A stretch of 64,000 bases of DNA, from positions 62,001-126,000 of the forward strand of contig NZ_JBNAZM010000005.1 in assembly GCF_051195215.1 (NCBI RefSeq), read 5' to 3'. The translations under genes and the position numbers were made by a program. Positions 24,822 through 34,559 of this stretch are shown here, piece after piece (positions within the stretch are counted from its first letter, which is position 1; every line of letters starts with the position of its first letter). The stretch is from Arhodomonas sp051195215 (GTDB lineage: Bacteria; Pseudomonadota; Gammaproteobacteria; Nitrococcales; Nitrococcaceae). The notes under the pieces were generated by a model that did no database searches, was not told where the DNA came from, and was given only the letters and a program-made list of their open reading frames with translations.

Positions 24822-25858
24822 TGCCGCTGCGCCAGGCCGTCTCCCCGCATCTCCGCCCACCCACCACTGTCGCCGGCACCATGCGCGCGGTGCTCTATGC
24901 CCTGGTGCCGGGCATCATCGCGCTGATCGGCTTCTTCGGCATGGGCGTCGTCTGGCAGTTGCTCCTTGGCGTCACCACCGCGGTCGCCACCGAAGCGGCG
25001 ATGCTGCGGCTGCGTGGACGACCGCTCAAGCAGTTTCTCAACGACTGGAGCGCGGTGGTCACCGGCGTGCTGCTCGCCGTCGCAATCCCTCCCATCGCGC
25101 CCTGGTGGCTCATCGTCGTCGGCACGGCATTCGCGCTGGTCTTCGCCAAGCACCTCTACGGCGGGCTCGGCTACAACCCGTTCAACCCGGCAATGGTGGG
25201 CTACGTGGTCCTGCTCATCGCCTTCCCGCAGATCATGACGCACTGGGCAGCGCCCGCCGGCCTGGGAGGCAGTGCCCCGGGGCCGCTGACGAGCCTTCAG
25301 GTGATCCTCGGCAGCGGCGGGCTCGATGGCATCACCGCCGCCACCCCCCTGGACCAGGTCAAGACCGAGCTGGGCCTCGCCCGCACCCTGGCGGAGATCC
25401 GCCAGGGCGAGCTCTGGGGCGTGCTCGGCGGCCGCGGCTGGAGCTGGGTGAACCTGCTGTTTCTCGCCGGTGGCCTCGGGCTCATCGCCACACGGGTCAT
25501 CGGCTGGCGTATTCCGGTGGGAGTACTCGCCGGCATCGTGATCCCGGCCGCCGTTCACTGGAGCGCCGACCCGAGCACCCATCCGGGCGCCTGGTTCCAC
25601 CTGGTCAGCGGCGGCACCATGCTCGGCGCCTTCTTCATCGCCACCGACCCGGTCTCGGCGGCCACGACACCCCGCGGGCGGCTCATCTACGGCACCGGCA
25701 TCGGCGCACTTACATGGCTGATCCGCACCTACGGCGGCTACCCCGACGGCATCGCCTTCGCCGTGCTCCTGATGAACATGGCGGCCCCCATGATCGACGC
25801 CTACACGCGGCCGCGGGTCTACGGTCATCGCCGTGAACGTGGAGGGGGACCGTCTTGA
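24821..25858 (+). CDS. rsxD: Electron transport complex subunit RsxD
   Basis: Membrane subunit of 345 residues related to NqrB, with about ten helices and a covalently attached FMN on a Thr in the GITAATPL segment (about 174-181, equivalent to the S/TGATxx site). GLGYNPFNPAMVGYVVLL (about 112-129) is the conserved helix-loop of the family. GGGGAGG upstream and a TGATG junction couple it to rsxC; its stop overlaps the TTG start of rsxG. Confidence 0.95.
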   Translation: MPLRQAVSPHLRPPTTVAGTMRAVLYALVPGIIALIGFFGMGVVWQLLLGVTTAVATEAAMLRLRGRPLKQFLNDWSAVVTGVLLAVAIPPIAPWWLIVVGTAFALVFAKHLYGGLGYNPFNPAMVGYVVLLIAFPQIMTHWAAPAGLGGSAPGPLTSLQVILGSGGLDGITAATPLDQVKTELGLARTLAEIRQGELWGVLGGRGWSWVNLLFLAGGLGLIATRVIGWRIPVGVLAGIVIPAAVHWSADPSTHPGAWFHLVSGGTMLGAFFIATDPVSAATTPRGRLIYGTGIGALTWLIRTYGGYPDGIAFAVLLMNMAAPMIDAYTRPRVYGHRRERGGGPS

Positions 25859-26520
25859 GCGCCGAGTGGACCCGCCACAGCCTGGTCGCCGCCGGCCTGC
25901 TCGCCGCGTTCGCCCTGGCCGGTGGCGCGATGGTGGCGTTCACGCACCGCTTCACGGCGGACGAGATCGAGGCACAGCAAAACGCAGCGGTCCGCGAGCG
26001 ACTCACGAGCATCCTCCCCGCGAGCGCCTACGACAATGACATCGCCCGGGACACGACCACCGTGATCGCACCGGAGGCACTCGGCAGCGACGAGCCGCTG
26101 ACCGTCTACCGGGCACGGCAGGATGGGGCCCCGGTCGCCGCAGTGCTCACCGTTATCGCTCCGAACGGCTACAACGGCGCCATCCGCCTGCTCGTGGGGG
26201 TGCGATTCGACGGCACCCTAGCCGGCGTGCGGGTGATCCGGCACCAGGAGACGCCGGGGCTCGGCGACGCCATCGAGGCGGACAAGTCCGACTGGACCGA
26301 GCAGTTCCCCGGCCGTTCCCTCGGCGATCCGCCCACCGAGGACTGGGCCGTGGCCAAGGATGGGGGGGCCTTCGACCAGATAACCGGCGCGACGATCACA
26401 CCACGCGCGGTGGTGCAGGCGGTGCGCCGCGCGCTGGTATACTTCCGCGCACACCGTGACGAACTCTTCACCCGACAGGAGGCGGGCACCGGCCCCGCGG
26501 ACGACGCAGTACGCTCATGA
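25855..26520 (+). CDS. rsxG: Electron transport complex subunit RsxG
   Basis: Periplasmic-facing flavoprotein, 221 residues, with one N-terminal membrane helix (about 8-30). The FMN-attachment motif is ITGATITPRAVVQAV (about 176-190, FMN esterified to the second Thr); IRHQETPGLGDAIE is also family-typical. Translation begins at a rare TTG (25855-25857) supported by GGAGGGGGA just upstream and by overlap with the rsxD stop. Its stop overlaps rsxE as ATGA. Confidence 0.94.
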   Translation: MSAEWTRHSLVAAGLLAAFALAGGAMVAFTHRFTADEIEAQQNAAVRERLTSILPASAYDNDIARDTTTVIAPEALGSDEPLTVYRARQDGAPVAAVLTVIAPNGYNGAIRLLVGVRFDGTLAGVRVIRHQETPGLGDAIEADKSDWTEQFPGRSLGDPPTEDWAVAKDGGAFDQITGATITPRAVVQAVRRALVYFRAHRDELFTRQEAGTGPADDAVRS

Positions 26521-27212
26521 GCACGCCACGTTCCCGAGACATCGTCGCCGACGGCCTGTGGCACAACAATGCAGGCCTGGTCCAGCTGCTGGGCCTGTGC
26601 CCGCTACTGGCCGTTAGCGCCACCGTGGTCAACGCCCTCGGCCTGGGGCTCGCCACCACGCTGACACTGCTCGCCTCGAACACTACGGTATCGCTCATCC
26701 GGCGGCTCGTGCGCCCGGAGATTCGCATCCCCGTCTACGTCCTGGTGATCGCCTCGTTCGTCACCGTCATCGGCCTGGTGATGAACGCCTACTTTCACCA
26801 GCTCTACCTGATCCTGGGCATCTTCATCCCGCTGATCGTCACCAACTGCGCCATACTCGGCCGCGCCGAGGCCTTCGCCTCCCGCCACCCGGTTGGCCCG
26901 GCCGCGCTGGACGGCCTGGCCACGGGCGCCGGCTTCACCGGCGTGCTGGTGGTGCTCGGTGCCGGCCGGGAGCTCCTCGGCCAGGGCAGCCTTCTGCACA
27001 ATGCCCACCTGCTGCTCGGTGACTGGGCGAAGGCCCTGCGCGTGGAGGTCATCCCGGGCTACGACGGTTTCCTGCTGGCGCTGCTGCCGCCGGGTGCGTT
27101 CATCGGCCTGGGGCTGCTGCTTGCGGCCAAGAACACCATCGACGCGCGCCTCGCACGCCGGCGCGAGGCGGCAGCGGCGGCCCCCGCCACCAACGCGGGG
27201 GCGCGCGCATGA
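26517..27212 (+). CDS. rsxE: Electron transport complex subunit RsxE
   Basis: Integral-membrane subunit of 231 residues, homologous to RsxA/NqrD, with six helices. LVQLLGLCPLLAVSATV (about 21-37) and PLIVTNCAILGRAEAFA (about 103-119) contain the paired Cys that meet those of RsxA at the intramembrane Fe-S site. A short Ala-rich cytoplasmic tail ends the protein. It completes rsxABCDGE and overlaps nth by ATGA, the standard gammaproteobacterial order. Confidence 0.95.
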   Translation: MSTPRSRDIVADGLWHNNAGLVQLLGLCPLLAVSATVVNALGLGLATTLTLLASNTTVSLIRRLVRPEIRIPVYVLVIASFVTVIGLVMNAYFHQLYLILGIFIPLIVTNCAILGRAEAFASRHPVGPAALDGLATGAGFTGVLVVLGAGRELLGQGSLLHNAHLLLGDWAKALRVEVIPGYDGFLLALLPPGAFIGLGLLLAAKNTIDARLARRREAAAAAPATNAGARA

Positions 27213-27853
27213 ACCGCGACACCCGCGCCGGGATCTTCCGCCGCCTTCGGGCCGAGAATCCAGAACCCACCACCGAGCTCGACTTCCGTACGCCCTTCGA
27301 GCTGCTGGTGGCGGTGACGCTTTCCGCACAGGCCACCGACCGGGGCGTGAACAAGGCGACCGCGAAGCTCTTCCCGGTGGCGAATACACCGGAAGCCATT
27401 CTGGCACTGGGCGAGGATGGCCTGCGCGAATACATCAAGACCATCGGGCTGTTCAATTCCAAGGCCAGGAACATCATCGCCGCCTGCCGCATACTCGTGG
27501 ACAGGCACGGCGGCCAGGTCCCCGACAACCGCCGGGACCTGGAAGCGCTACCGGGTGTCGGCCGCAAGACGGCCAACGTCATCCTCAACACCGCCTTCGG
27601 CCAGCCGACCCTCGCGGTGGACACCCACATCTTCCGCGTGGCCAACCGCACGGGTCTCGCCAAGGGCAAGAACGTCCGCGAGGTGGAGGACAGGCTCCTG
27701 CGCTGGATCCCGAAGGAATACCTCAAGGACGCCCATCACTGGCTCATCCTTCACGGACGCTACGTCTGCACGGCCCGCAAGCCCCGCTGCGGCGCTTGCG
27801 TGATCTTCGATCTGTGCGAATTTCCGGACAAGGAGGCGTACGCGGAGGGATAG
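27209..27853 (+). CDS. nth: Endonuclease III
   Basis: DNA glycosylase/AP lyase of 214 residues that removes oxidised pyrimidines. The helix-hairpin-helix LPGVGRKTANVILNTAFG (about 113-130) carries the catalytic Lys, and LAVDTHIFRVANR the catalytic Asp. The [4Fe-4S] loop CTARKPRCGACVIFDLC has the C-x6-C-x2-C-x5-C spacing. Length equals E. coli Nth (211). It is coupled to rsxE, and the last base of its TAG is the first base of a heptamer array. Confidence 0.97.
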   Translation: MNRDTRAGIFRRLRAENPEPTTELDFRTPFELLVAVTLSAQATDRGVNKATAKLFPVANTPEAILALGEDGLREYIKTIGLFNSKARNIIAACRILVDRHGGQVPDNRRDLEALPGVGRKTANVILNTAFGQPTLAVDTHIFRVANRTGLAKGKNVREVEDRLLRWIPKEYLKDAHHWLILHGRYVCTARKPRCGACVIFDLCEFPDKEAYAEG

Positions 27854-28016
27854 TTCAAAGACTAAAGTTCAAAGAGCAAAGAGGCGGCCCCGTGCCGATC
27901 TGATGGGCACCACCGTGATGGCCTCTTGACCGAGGCGCGACGATTCACGCCGCGGTACCATGGTCAGGAAACGCGCCCGGCTCGCCTCTTTCCTCTTTCA
28001 GCTTTGCCCTTTCAAC
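27853..28016. repeat. Inverted heptamer-phased arrays between nth and the DUF1841 gene
   Basis: Left units GTTCAAA, GACTAAA, GTTCAAA, GAGCAAA, GAGGCGG (27853-27887), beginning on the last base of the nth stop codon. Right inverted units TCGCCTC, TTTCCTC, TTTCAGC, TTTGCCC, TTTCAAC (27982-28016). The outermost and innermost units of the two arms match (GTTCAAA with TTTCAAC, GAGGCGG with TCGCCTC), so the arms are mirror ordered. The 94-base spacer has no gene. Confidence 0.75.
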
Positions 28017-28029
28017 ACTGCAATTGCTT

Positions 28030-28476
28030 ATGTTCTTCGGCCAGGACCGTAACCAGATCCGTCGCTTTTACCTCGAAGCCTGGCGCAAGGCCGAGGCGAA
28101 CGAGGCGCTCGACCCCATGGAGCAGCTCGTCGCCGAGGTGGTGGCGGAGCACCCCGAGTACCACCACGTACTGCGCAGCGAGGACCGGGCGCTCGGCCGG
28201 GACTACCTGCCCGAAGAGGGCGAGACCAACCCGTTTCTCCACATGGGCCTGCACATCGCCATTCGTGAGCAGGTGATGACCGACCGCCCGGGGGGCATCG
28301 CGCGCATCCACCAGCGCCTCGCGGCCGCGCTCGGCTCACGCATGGACGCCGAGCACCGGATGATGGATTGCCTCGCCGAGGCCCTCTGGCACGCCCAACG
28401 CCAGGGCGGGATGCCCGACGAGCAGGCCTATCTCGCCTGCCTGGAAGGGCTGGAGCGAAGCCTCGCCCGCGGGTGA
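28030..28476 (+). CDS. DUF1841 protein
   Basis: A 148-residue soluble protein of the DUF1841 family, recognisable from the N-terminus MFFGQDRNQIRRFYLEAWRK and the central HPEYHHVL and NPFLHMGLHIAIREQ segments. Conserved His residues (HPEYHH, LHMGLHIA, EH) could bind metal, but no function is established. The ATG at 28030 fits family N-termini; the frame opens at 28024. It is the last gene before the VWA locus. Confidence 0.82.
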   Translation: MFFGQDRNQIRRFYLEAWRKAEANEALDPMEQLVAEVVAEHPEYHHVLRSEDRALGRDYLPEEGETNPFLHMGLHIAIREQVMTDRPGGIARIHQRLAAALGSRMDAEHRMMDCLAEALWHAQRQGGMPDEQAYLACLEGLERSLARG

Positions 28477-28526
28477 ACCACACCCGCGTCGCAACGCCAT
28501 CCCCTCGCGCGGGCAGACGCCGCGGA

Positions 28527-28555
28527 TTGATGCCCGTGTGTTAGGTCGCTGTAAG
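28527..28555 (+). promoter_or_regulatory. Candidate sigma-70 promoter ahead of the VWA gene
   Basis: TTGATG (28527-28532) and TGTAAG (28550-28555) are spaced 17 bases, each matching four of six consensus positions. The position suits a gene starting near 28610, i.e. before the palindromic element was inserted; with the present GTG start the leader would carry the whole element. A weak call based on two hexamers. Confidence 0.3.
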
Positions 28556-28616
28556 GGCACTTCGGGTATCCTTCCTGTATCAGCAACAACAACGACTGAT
28601 TCGTAGAGGATGCGGT

Positions 28617-28883
28617 TACTAATCTTCTCAGAGGTATTGTCATGTGTCAGAGCGCCAGAGCGGTTCGGGGGCAAGGCGCGCTCGCGCCGGCGTGGCCGGG
28701 TCACGTCAAGCGAGTGCAACGCCGCCACCGGGCCGCTCTGGCGCTCCCTTCGGGTCGGTCTGTGCGCCGATGGGGCTGCGTTGCTCGCCGCTTATGTAGC
28801 CCGGCTACACCGCGCGCCTCGCGCCTTGCCCCATCGGCGCACAGACCGGCTGACGCATGACAATACCTCTGAGAAGATTAGTG
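28617..28883. mobile_element. MITE-like palindromic element, copy 2, abutting the VWA gene start
   Basis: Second copy of the 3892-4161 element, inverted. Terminal inverted repeats at 28617-28644 and 28856-28883 match in 27 of 28 positions. Stem B (28650-28663 with 28733-28746, perfect 14 bp) and stem A (28756-28775 with 28829-28848, perfect 20 bp) follow the same plan, with loops matching copy 1. TGCG flanks both ends (28611-28614 and 28884-28887), a possible 4-bp target duplication. The element leaves the reading frame from ATG 28610 open through to the VWA gene. No transposase is present. Confidence 0.72.
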
Positions 28884-31381
28884 TGCGCAAGGGTTTGGCG
28901 CTGGCGGCAGGGCTCGTCGCCGGTTTGACCACGGCGCCGGTCATCGCCCAAGACGCGATGGTGGTGCTGGATGGCTCGGGAAGCATGTGGGGGCAAATCG
29001 ACGGACGCAACAAGATCGTCATCGCCCGGGACGTTCTGGCCGATATCATCCCGGACTGGCCGGATGGCGGCGCCCTCGGGCTGACCGTTTACGGTCATCG
29101 CCGCAAGGGCGACTGCCGCGATATTGAAACCGTCATCGACGTGGGCCCGGTACAGCCGGAGACGTTCCTGGAACGGATCAACGCCATCAACCCCAAGGGC
29201 AAGACACCGCTCACCGACGCCGTGGAGCACGCCGCCGAAGCCCTGCGTTATCGCGAGGAGGCAGCGACGGTGGTGCTGGTCTCCGACGGCATCGAGACCT
29301 GTGGCCGCAATCCTTGTGAGGCCGCCGAGGCGCTGGCGCACAACGGCATCGACTTCACCACTCACGTCATCGGCTTCGACGTCACGGACAAGGCCGAGCA
29401 GGCGCAGCTTCGCTGCCTCGCCGACGCCACCGGCGGCGAGTTCTTCACCGCCGCCGACGCCTCCGAGCTGCGCAACGCCCTCGCCGAGGTCCGGGAACGG
29501 GCGGCGGCCCCGGAGCCGGCGCCCCTACCGGACGTAACCGTCTCGACACCCGAGACCGCCACCGTGGGCACCCGCTTCCAGGTGCGCTGGGAACCATCGG
29601 TGAACGAGGCGGATTACGTCACCGTGGTGCCGGCGGATGCGAAACCCGATACCGTCGGCAACCATGAACGTGCCGGCGACGAACCACAGGCCATGCTCCG
29701 TGCCCCGGGCAAGCCGGGTGGCTATGAAGTCCGCTACGTCAGCGAGGAACGCCGCAAGGTACTCGGCAAGTCGCCTGTGGAGATCGTGGACGCAACCGTC
29801 GAGCTGGACGCGCCGGAACACGTCGCCGTGGGCACCCGGTTCGACGTGAAATTCGACACCACGGTGGCGCCGCAGGACTTCCTCACCATCGTGCCCGCCG
29901 AGGCCGATGACAGCGAGATCGACGATCATCAGCGTGCGCGTCAGGGCAGCCCGGCCGAGCTGGTGGCTCCGGGAGAGGCGGGCGAGTACGAGGTCCGCTA
30001 CGTGCTTGCCGAGGGCCGCCGTACGCTCGCCCGGGTGCCGGTGACCGTCGGCGACGCGACGGTGACCGTGCAGGCACCGGACACCGCCGCCGCGGGGAGC
30101 GCCATCGAGGTGAGCTGGTCGCGCACCGTCAGTGGCCGCGACATCCTCACCGTCGTCCCGGACAGTGCCGACGACAACGAGATCGGCAACCATACCCGGG
30201 CGCGCCGGGAAAGCCCGGTCACTCTGCGAGTGCCCGGTGAGCCGGGCGACTATGAAGTGCGCTACGTCCTCGACGAAGGCCGGCGGGTGCTCGGCCGCAC
30301 ACCCATCGAGGTAACAGGCTCCCAGGTGACGATCGAAGCACCGGAGGAAACGGCGGCCGGTAGCGACATCGAGGTCAGCTGGCAAGGCACGGTACACGAC
30401 AGCGACCTCATCACCGTCGTCCCCGCCGACGCCCCCGACGACGAGGTCGGCAACCACCGACGCGCCCGCCGCGGCAGCCCGGCCTCCCTGCGCGTGCCTG
30501 GCGAGCCCGGCGACTACGAAGTCCGCTACGTCCTCGACGAGGGCCGGCGCACCCTCGCCCGCACGCCGATACGCGCCACCGAGCCCGAGGTCAGCGTCAG
30601 CGCCCCGGCCGAGACCGTCGCCGGCAGCACCATCGAGGTCACCTGGCAGGGCACGGTACACGACAGCGACTTCATCACCGTCGTCCCCGCCGGCGCCCCC
30701 GGCGACGAGGTCGGCAACCACCGACGTGCCCGCCGCGGTAGCCCGGCCTCCCTGCGCGTGCCCGGCGAGCCCGGCGACTACGAAGTCCGCTACGTCCTCG
30801 ACGAGAGCCGCCGCACCCTCACCGGCACACCGATTCGTGCCACCGAACCCGAGGTCAGCGTCAGCGCCCCGGCCGAGACCGTCGCCGGCAGCACCATCGA
30901 GGTCACCTGGCAGGGCACGGTACACGACAGCGACTTCATCACCGTCGTCCCCGCCGACGCCCCCGGCGACGAGGTCGGCAACCACCGACGCACCCGCCGC
31001 GGCAGCCCGGCCTCCCTGCGCGTGCCCGGCGAGCCCGGCGACTACGAAGTCCGCTACGTCCTCGACGAGGGCCGCCGCACCCTCGCCCGCGTGCCAGTGA
31101 CCGCCACGGCACCGCAGGTACGGCTCACCGCACCGGAGCGCGCGACCGCTGGTGACCCCGTGGAGATCGCATGGGAAAACACCGTGCACCGTTCCGACTA
31201 CATCACCATCGTGCCCGCCGCGGCGAGCGCCGATGAGGTGAAACGCCACCGGCGTGCCGGTGAAGGCAGCCCGATCACCCTCGACGCACCGCAGGCACCC
31301 GGCGACTACGAGGTCCGATACGTGCTCGATGCCGACCGCACGCCGGTGGCGACGGCGCCATTGACCGTTACCGAGCCATGA
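28883..31381 (+). CDS. Secreted VWA-domain protein with seven tandem Ig-like repeats
   Basis: An 832-residue exported protein. Residues 1-23 are a signal peptide (VRKGLALAAGLVAGLTTAPVIA). The VWA domain (about 24-206) has an intact metal-binding MIDAS: DGSGS, the Thr of GKTPLTDA and the Asp of VLVSDGIETCG. From residue 217 to the end are seven repeats of 88 residues, each with xITVVPADA, a GNHxRARxGSP turn and PGEPGDYEVRYVLDEGRR. Start: GTG 28883 gives the signal peptide at the N-terminus, with GAGAAG supplied by the repeat element; an in-frame ATG at 28610 would prepend 91 residues encoded by the element. Probably cell-surface or periplasmic ligand binding; exact partner unknown. Confidence 0.85.
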   Translation: MRKGLALAAGLVAGLTTAPVIAQDAMVVLDGSGSMWGQIDGRNKIVIARDVLADIIPDWPDGGALGLTVYGHRRKGDCRDIETVIDVGPVQPETFLERINAINPKGKTPLTDAVEHAAEALRYREEAATVVLVSDGIETCGRNPCEAAEALAHNGIDFTTHVIGFDVTDKAEQAQLRCLADATGGEFFTAADASELRNALAEVRERAAAPEPAPLPDVTVSTPETATVGTRFQVRWEPSVNEADYVTVVPADAKPDTVGNHERAGDEPQAMLRAPGKPGGYEVRYVSEERRKVLGKSPVEIVDATVELDAPEHVAVGTRFDVKFDTTVAPQDFLTIVPAEADDSEIDDHQRARQGSPAELVAPGEAGEYEVRYVLAEGRRTLARVPVTVGDATVTVQAPDTAAAGSAIEVSWSRTVSGRDILTVVPDSADDNEIGNHTRARRESPVTLRVPGEPGDYEVRYVLDEGRRVLGRTPIEVTGSQVTIEAPEETAAGSDIEVSWQGTVHDSDLITVVPADAPDDEVGNHRRARRGSPASLRVPGEPGDYEVRYVLDEGRRTLARTPIRATEPEVSVSAPAETVAGSTIEVTWQGTVHDSDFITVVPAGAPGDEVGNHRRARRGSPASLRVPGEPGDYEVRYVLDESRRTLTGTPIRATEPEVSVSAPAETVAGSTIEVTWQGTVHDSDFITVVPADAPGDEVGNHRRTRRGSPASLRVPGEPGDYEVRYVLDEGRRTLARVPVTATAPQVRLTAPERATAGDPVEIAWENTVHRSDYITIVPAAASADEVKRHRRAGEGSPITLDAPQAPGDYEVRYVLDADRTPVATAPLTVTEP
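30391..31110 (+). repeat. Near-identical 264-bp coding repeats in the VWA gene
   Basis: Repeats four to six of the VWA protein are almost identical at the DNA level: for example the segment beginning GTCAGCGCCCCGGCC recurs exactly 264 bases apart (30595 and 30859 regions). Repeats one to three and seven are diverged. The pattern indicates recent tandem duplication or ongoing homogenisation, so copy number probably varies between strains. Confidence 0.8.
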
Positions 31382-31386
31382 GCAAT

Positions 31387-31415
31387 GGGCGGGCGGCTAA
31401 AGCCGCCGCCCGCCC
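31387..31415 (+). terminator. GC hairpin after the VWA gene
   Basis: GGGCGGGCGGC (31387-31397) pairs perfectly with GCCGCCCGCCC (31405-31415) around a 7-base loop, five bases after the VWA stop. No T-run follows. Likely transcript end. Confidence 0.55.
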
Positions 31416-31508
31416 CCTCCGCCACCATCAGCGAAATGACATGAATCAAGGCATACCGACGCCACGACCGTAGACTCGGGCAAGAGCACGCTAGCCGAGT
31501 CGGTCCCC

Positions 31509-32066
31509 ATGCCAGAATTCAACGAGAACACGGTGCCCGCCGCCGCTATACGCCGCGGCCACATCGACGACCTGTCGCCCCTGCTGCGCTCGGTGGCCGG
31601 TCAGCTCGGCCGCCAGGGATGGCGCATACGAGGCATCATTCAGACCCGGGAGACGGATATCGACGGCAATCGCAGCCGGGTACTGCATACGATCGACGGC
31701 TCAGGCCGTTTCCCGGTATCCCAGCGTCTCGGGCGGCAGTCGCAGGCGTGCTCCCTGGATACCCAGGCCCTGGCGGACGCTGCTGCCACATTGCGACGAT
31801 GGCTCGATGAAGGGCCCGATCTGCTGATCGTCGACCGCTTCGGCCCCCTGGAAGCCCAGGGCAAGGGCTTCACCGCCGAGCTGCTCGAGATCATGAGCCG
31901 CGGCGTGCCGCTGCTAACGTCGGTCAAGCCCGCCGAGGAGCAGGCCTGGACGAGTTTCACCGGCAGCCTCGCACACTGGGTACCGCCGGAGCCGAAGACG
32001 GTGTGCGCGTGGGCGCACACCGTAACGCCACGGCCGGAGAGAATGGTTCACCCCCGCGTAGGTTAG
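31509..32066 (+). CDS. DUF2478 protein
   Basis: A 185-residue protein of the DUF2478 family (NTPase-like, related by fold to THEP1 and often found near molybdate genes in other bacteria). LLRSVAGQLGRQGWRIRGIIQT is the N-terminal half; DLLIVDRFGPLEAQGKGF (about 98-115) and GVPLLTSVKPAEEQAWTSFTG (split) are family-typical. No P-loop is visible in this copy, so NTP hydrolysis is doubtful. No molybdenum gene is nearby. The start at 31509 is the first ATG after the VWA terminator. Confidence 0.72.
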   Translation: MPEFNENTVPAAAIRRGHIDDLSPLLRSVAGQLGRQGWRIRGIIQTRETDIDGNRSRVLHTIDGSGRFPVSQRLGRQSQACSLDTQALADAAATLRRWLDEGPDLLIVDRFGPLEAQGKGFTAELLEIMSRGVPLLTSVKPAEEQAWTSFTGSLAHWVPPEPKTVCAWAHTVTPRPERMVHPRVG

Positions 32067-32131
32067 CCCCCCGGAATCGCGTATATGGCCCGACAACTGG
32101 GCGCGACCGACACTGCGGAGCGAGCGCGGGG

Positions 32132-33214
32132 CTAGCCGGCGTCCGACACCACTTCCCGGATGAAGGCCTCGACGCCCGAGTAAAAATCCGAGGGGCCAAA
32201 AACAGTGTCGGCCGGTCGTTGCGCCAACGCCCGCTCGCGAAGCTCGCTGGGGGACATGCCGAAATGGGCGCGAAACGCGCGTCGCAGGCGGGCCTCGGAA
32301 TCGAAGCCGGCATCGTAGGCAAGGGTTCGAAGCTCGTAGGTGTACCCCCGCCCGCCCTTGTCCAGCAGCGCTGCCGCCGCCCAGCGGGCGCGGCGGTGCC
32401 GGATGGCCGCTGCCACGCCGCCGTCCGGCCGGAAGAGACGATAGAGGTGTGTGCGGGAAAGGCGGAAGCGGCGCTGGATCGCCGCCACGGTCAGGTGCGG
32501 GTCGGTAACGTGTTCGTCGATGAAGCGCTCGATGCTCGCCTTGAGAGCCTGCTGGACGTGGCCGCGCAGTTCGTCGTCGCGGGCGGCCCGGCCGGGCGCC
32601 AGACCGGTGGCGATCAGCGCGTTCGCCCCGTCGAGCCAGCCGTCGACGGAGCACGGCGGCAGCGCCGGCGCGGTCTGTAACAGGCCCCGCAAATGCGAGC
32701 GGAGTAGCCGGGTAGTCGGCGCGCGGGCAGGCAGAAGCCGCCCGTGCAGGTACTCATCCGGGCACAGTGCCGCAAGTCTCGCACGGGGCACGATGTAGTT
32801 GATAACCGTGCTCCCCGGGGTCGCGTTGGTCCGGGGTGCATCCATATCCTCGACGACCAGATCGCCGGGTGCGAGTGCCACCTCCCGGCCTTCGTAACAG
32901 CCGGTGACGCTGCCCTCGATCACCACCATCAGGATATAGAAATCCAGTGGGTGCGCCGTCATCAATGCCGGGTCCCGTCGCCCGCGCTGCGCCCCGGAAC
33001 GTGTCAGGCTGATGACGTGATCGCCCAGGGCGCAGGCATCCACGCTGCCACCCACCGGCTCGCCACGGGTCAGTGCATCCACCTCGATGACCGGGTAGAC
33101 CAACTCCCGCCACGCCTGCTCCCCTTGTTTCGGGGCCAGGGCGAAGCTGTCGAAGCGCAGGCGCTCACCGACGTGCCCGGGCACACGCCCGGGCTCGCTC
33201 GCATCATCACGCAT
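32132..33214 (-). CDS. AraC-family transcriptional regulator
   Basis: A 360-residue regulator. The N-terminal cupin-like half includes the GCYEGREVALAPGDLVVED sensor strand pair (about 106-124); the C-terminal AraC DNA-binding domain has the two helix-turn-helix units LTVAAIQRRFRLSRTHLYRLF (split) and AYDAGFDSEARLRRAFRAHFGMSPSELR. This AraC_binding_2/HTH_18 layout resembles regulators acting on aromatic or hydroxylated substrates, but no target is adjacent: it converges with DUF2478 and sits downstream of argG. No clear ribosome site precedes ATG 33214, so the true start may be internal. Confidence 0.82.
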   Translation of the reverse strand: MRDDASEPGRVPGHVGERLRFDSFALAPKQGEQAWRELVYPVIEVDALTRGEPVGGSVDACALGDHVISLTRSGAQRGRRDPALMTAHPLDFYILMVVIEGSVTGCYEGREVALAPGDLVVEDMDAPRTNATPGSTVINYIVPRARLAALCPDEYLHGRLLPARAPTTRLLRSHLRGLLQTAPALPPCSVDGWLDGANALIATGLAPGRAARDDELRGHVQQALKASIERFIDEHVTDPHLTVAAIQRRFRLSRTHLYRLFRPDGGVAAAIRHRRARWAAAALLDKGGRGYTYELRTLAYDAGFDSEARLRRAFRAHFGMSPSELRERALAQRPADTVFGPSDFYSGVEAFIREVVSDAG

Positions 33215-33344
33215 GGCGTACTGGACAACGGGTTGTTGTTATTGCGACCGGACTGGAATCGCGTGGCAGAGCCCCGGCATCACGACGCCCGGGCCGCCTC
33301 GTACGGCACCGGGCGCCAAACCACGCACAGCGCGGGAAATCGCG

Positions 33345-34559
<1,215 letters not shown>

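Noticed and set aside
24370..25836. 488-codon frame overlapping rsxC and rsxD on the same strand
   Set aside because: Arg/Pro/Ser-rich composition of an out-of-frame shadow; rsxC and rsxD are conserved in the other frame.
29525..31249. 574-codon frame antisense to the VWA repeats
   Set aside because: Its apparent internal repeats only mirror the 264-bp coding repeats of the sense gene.
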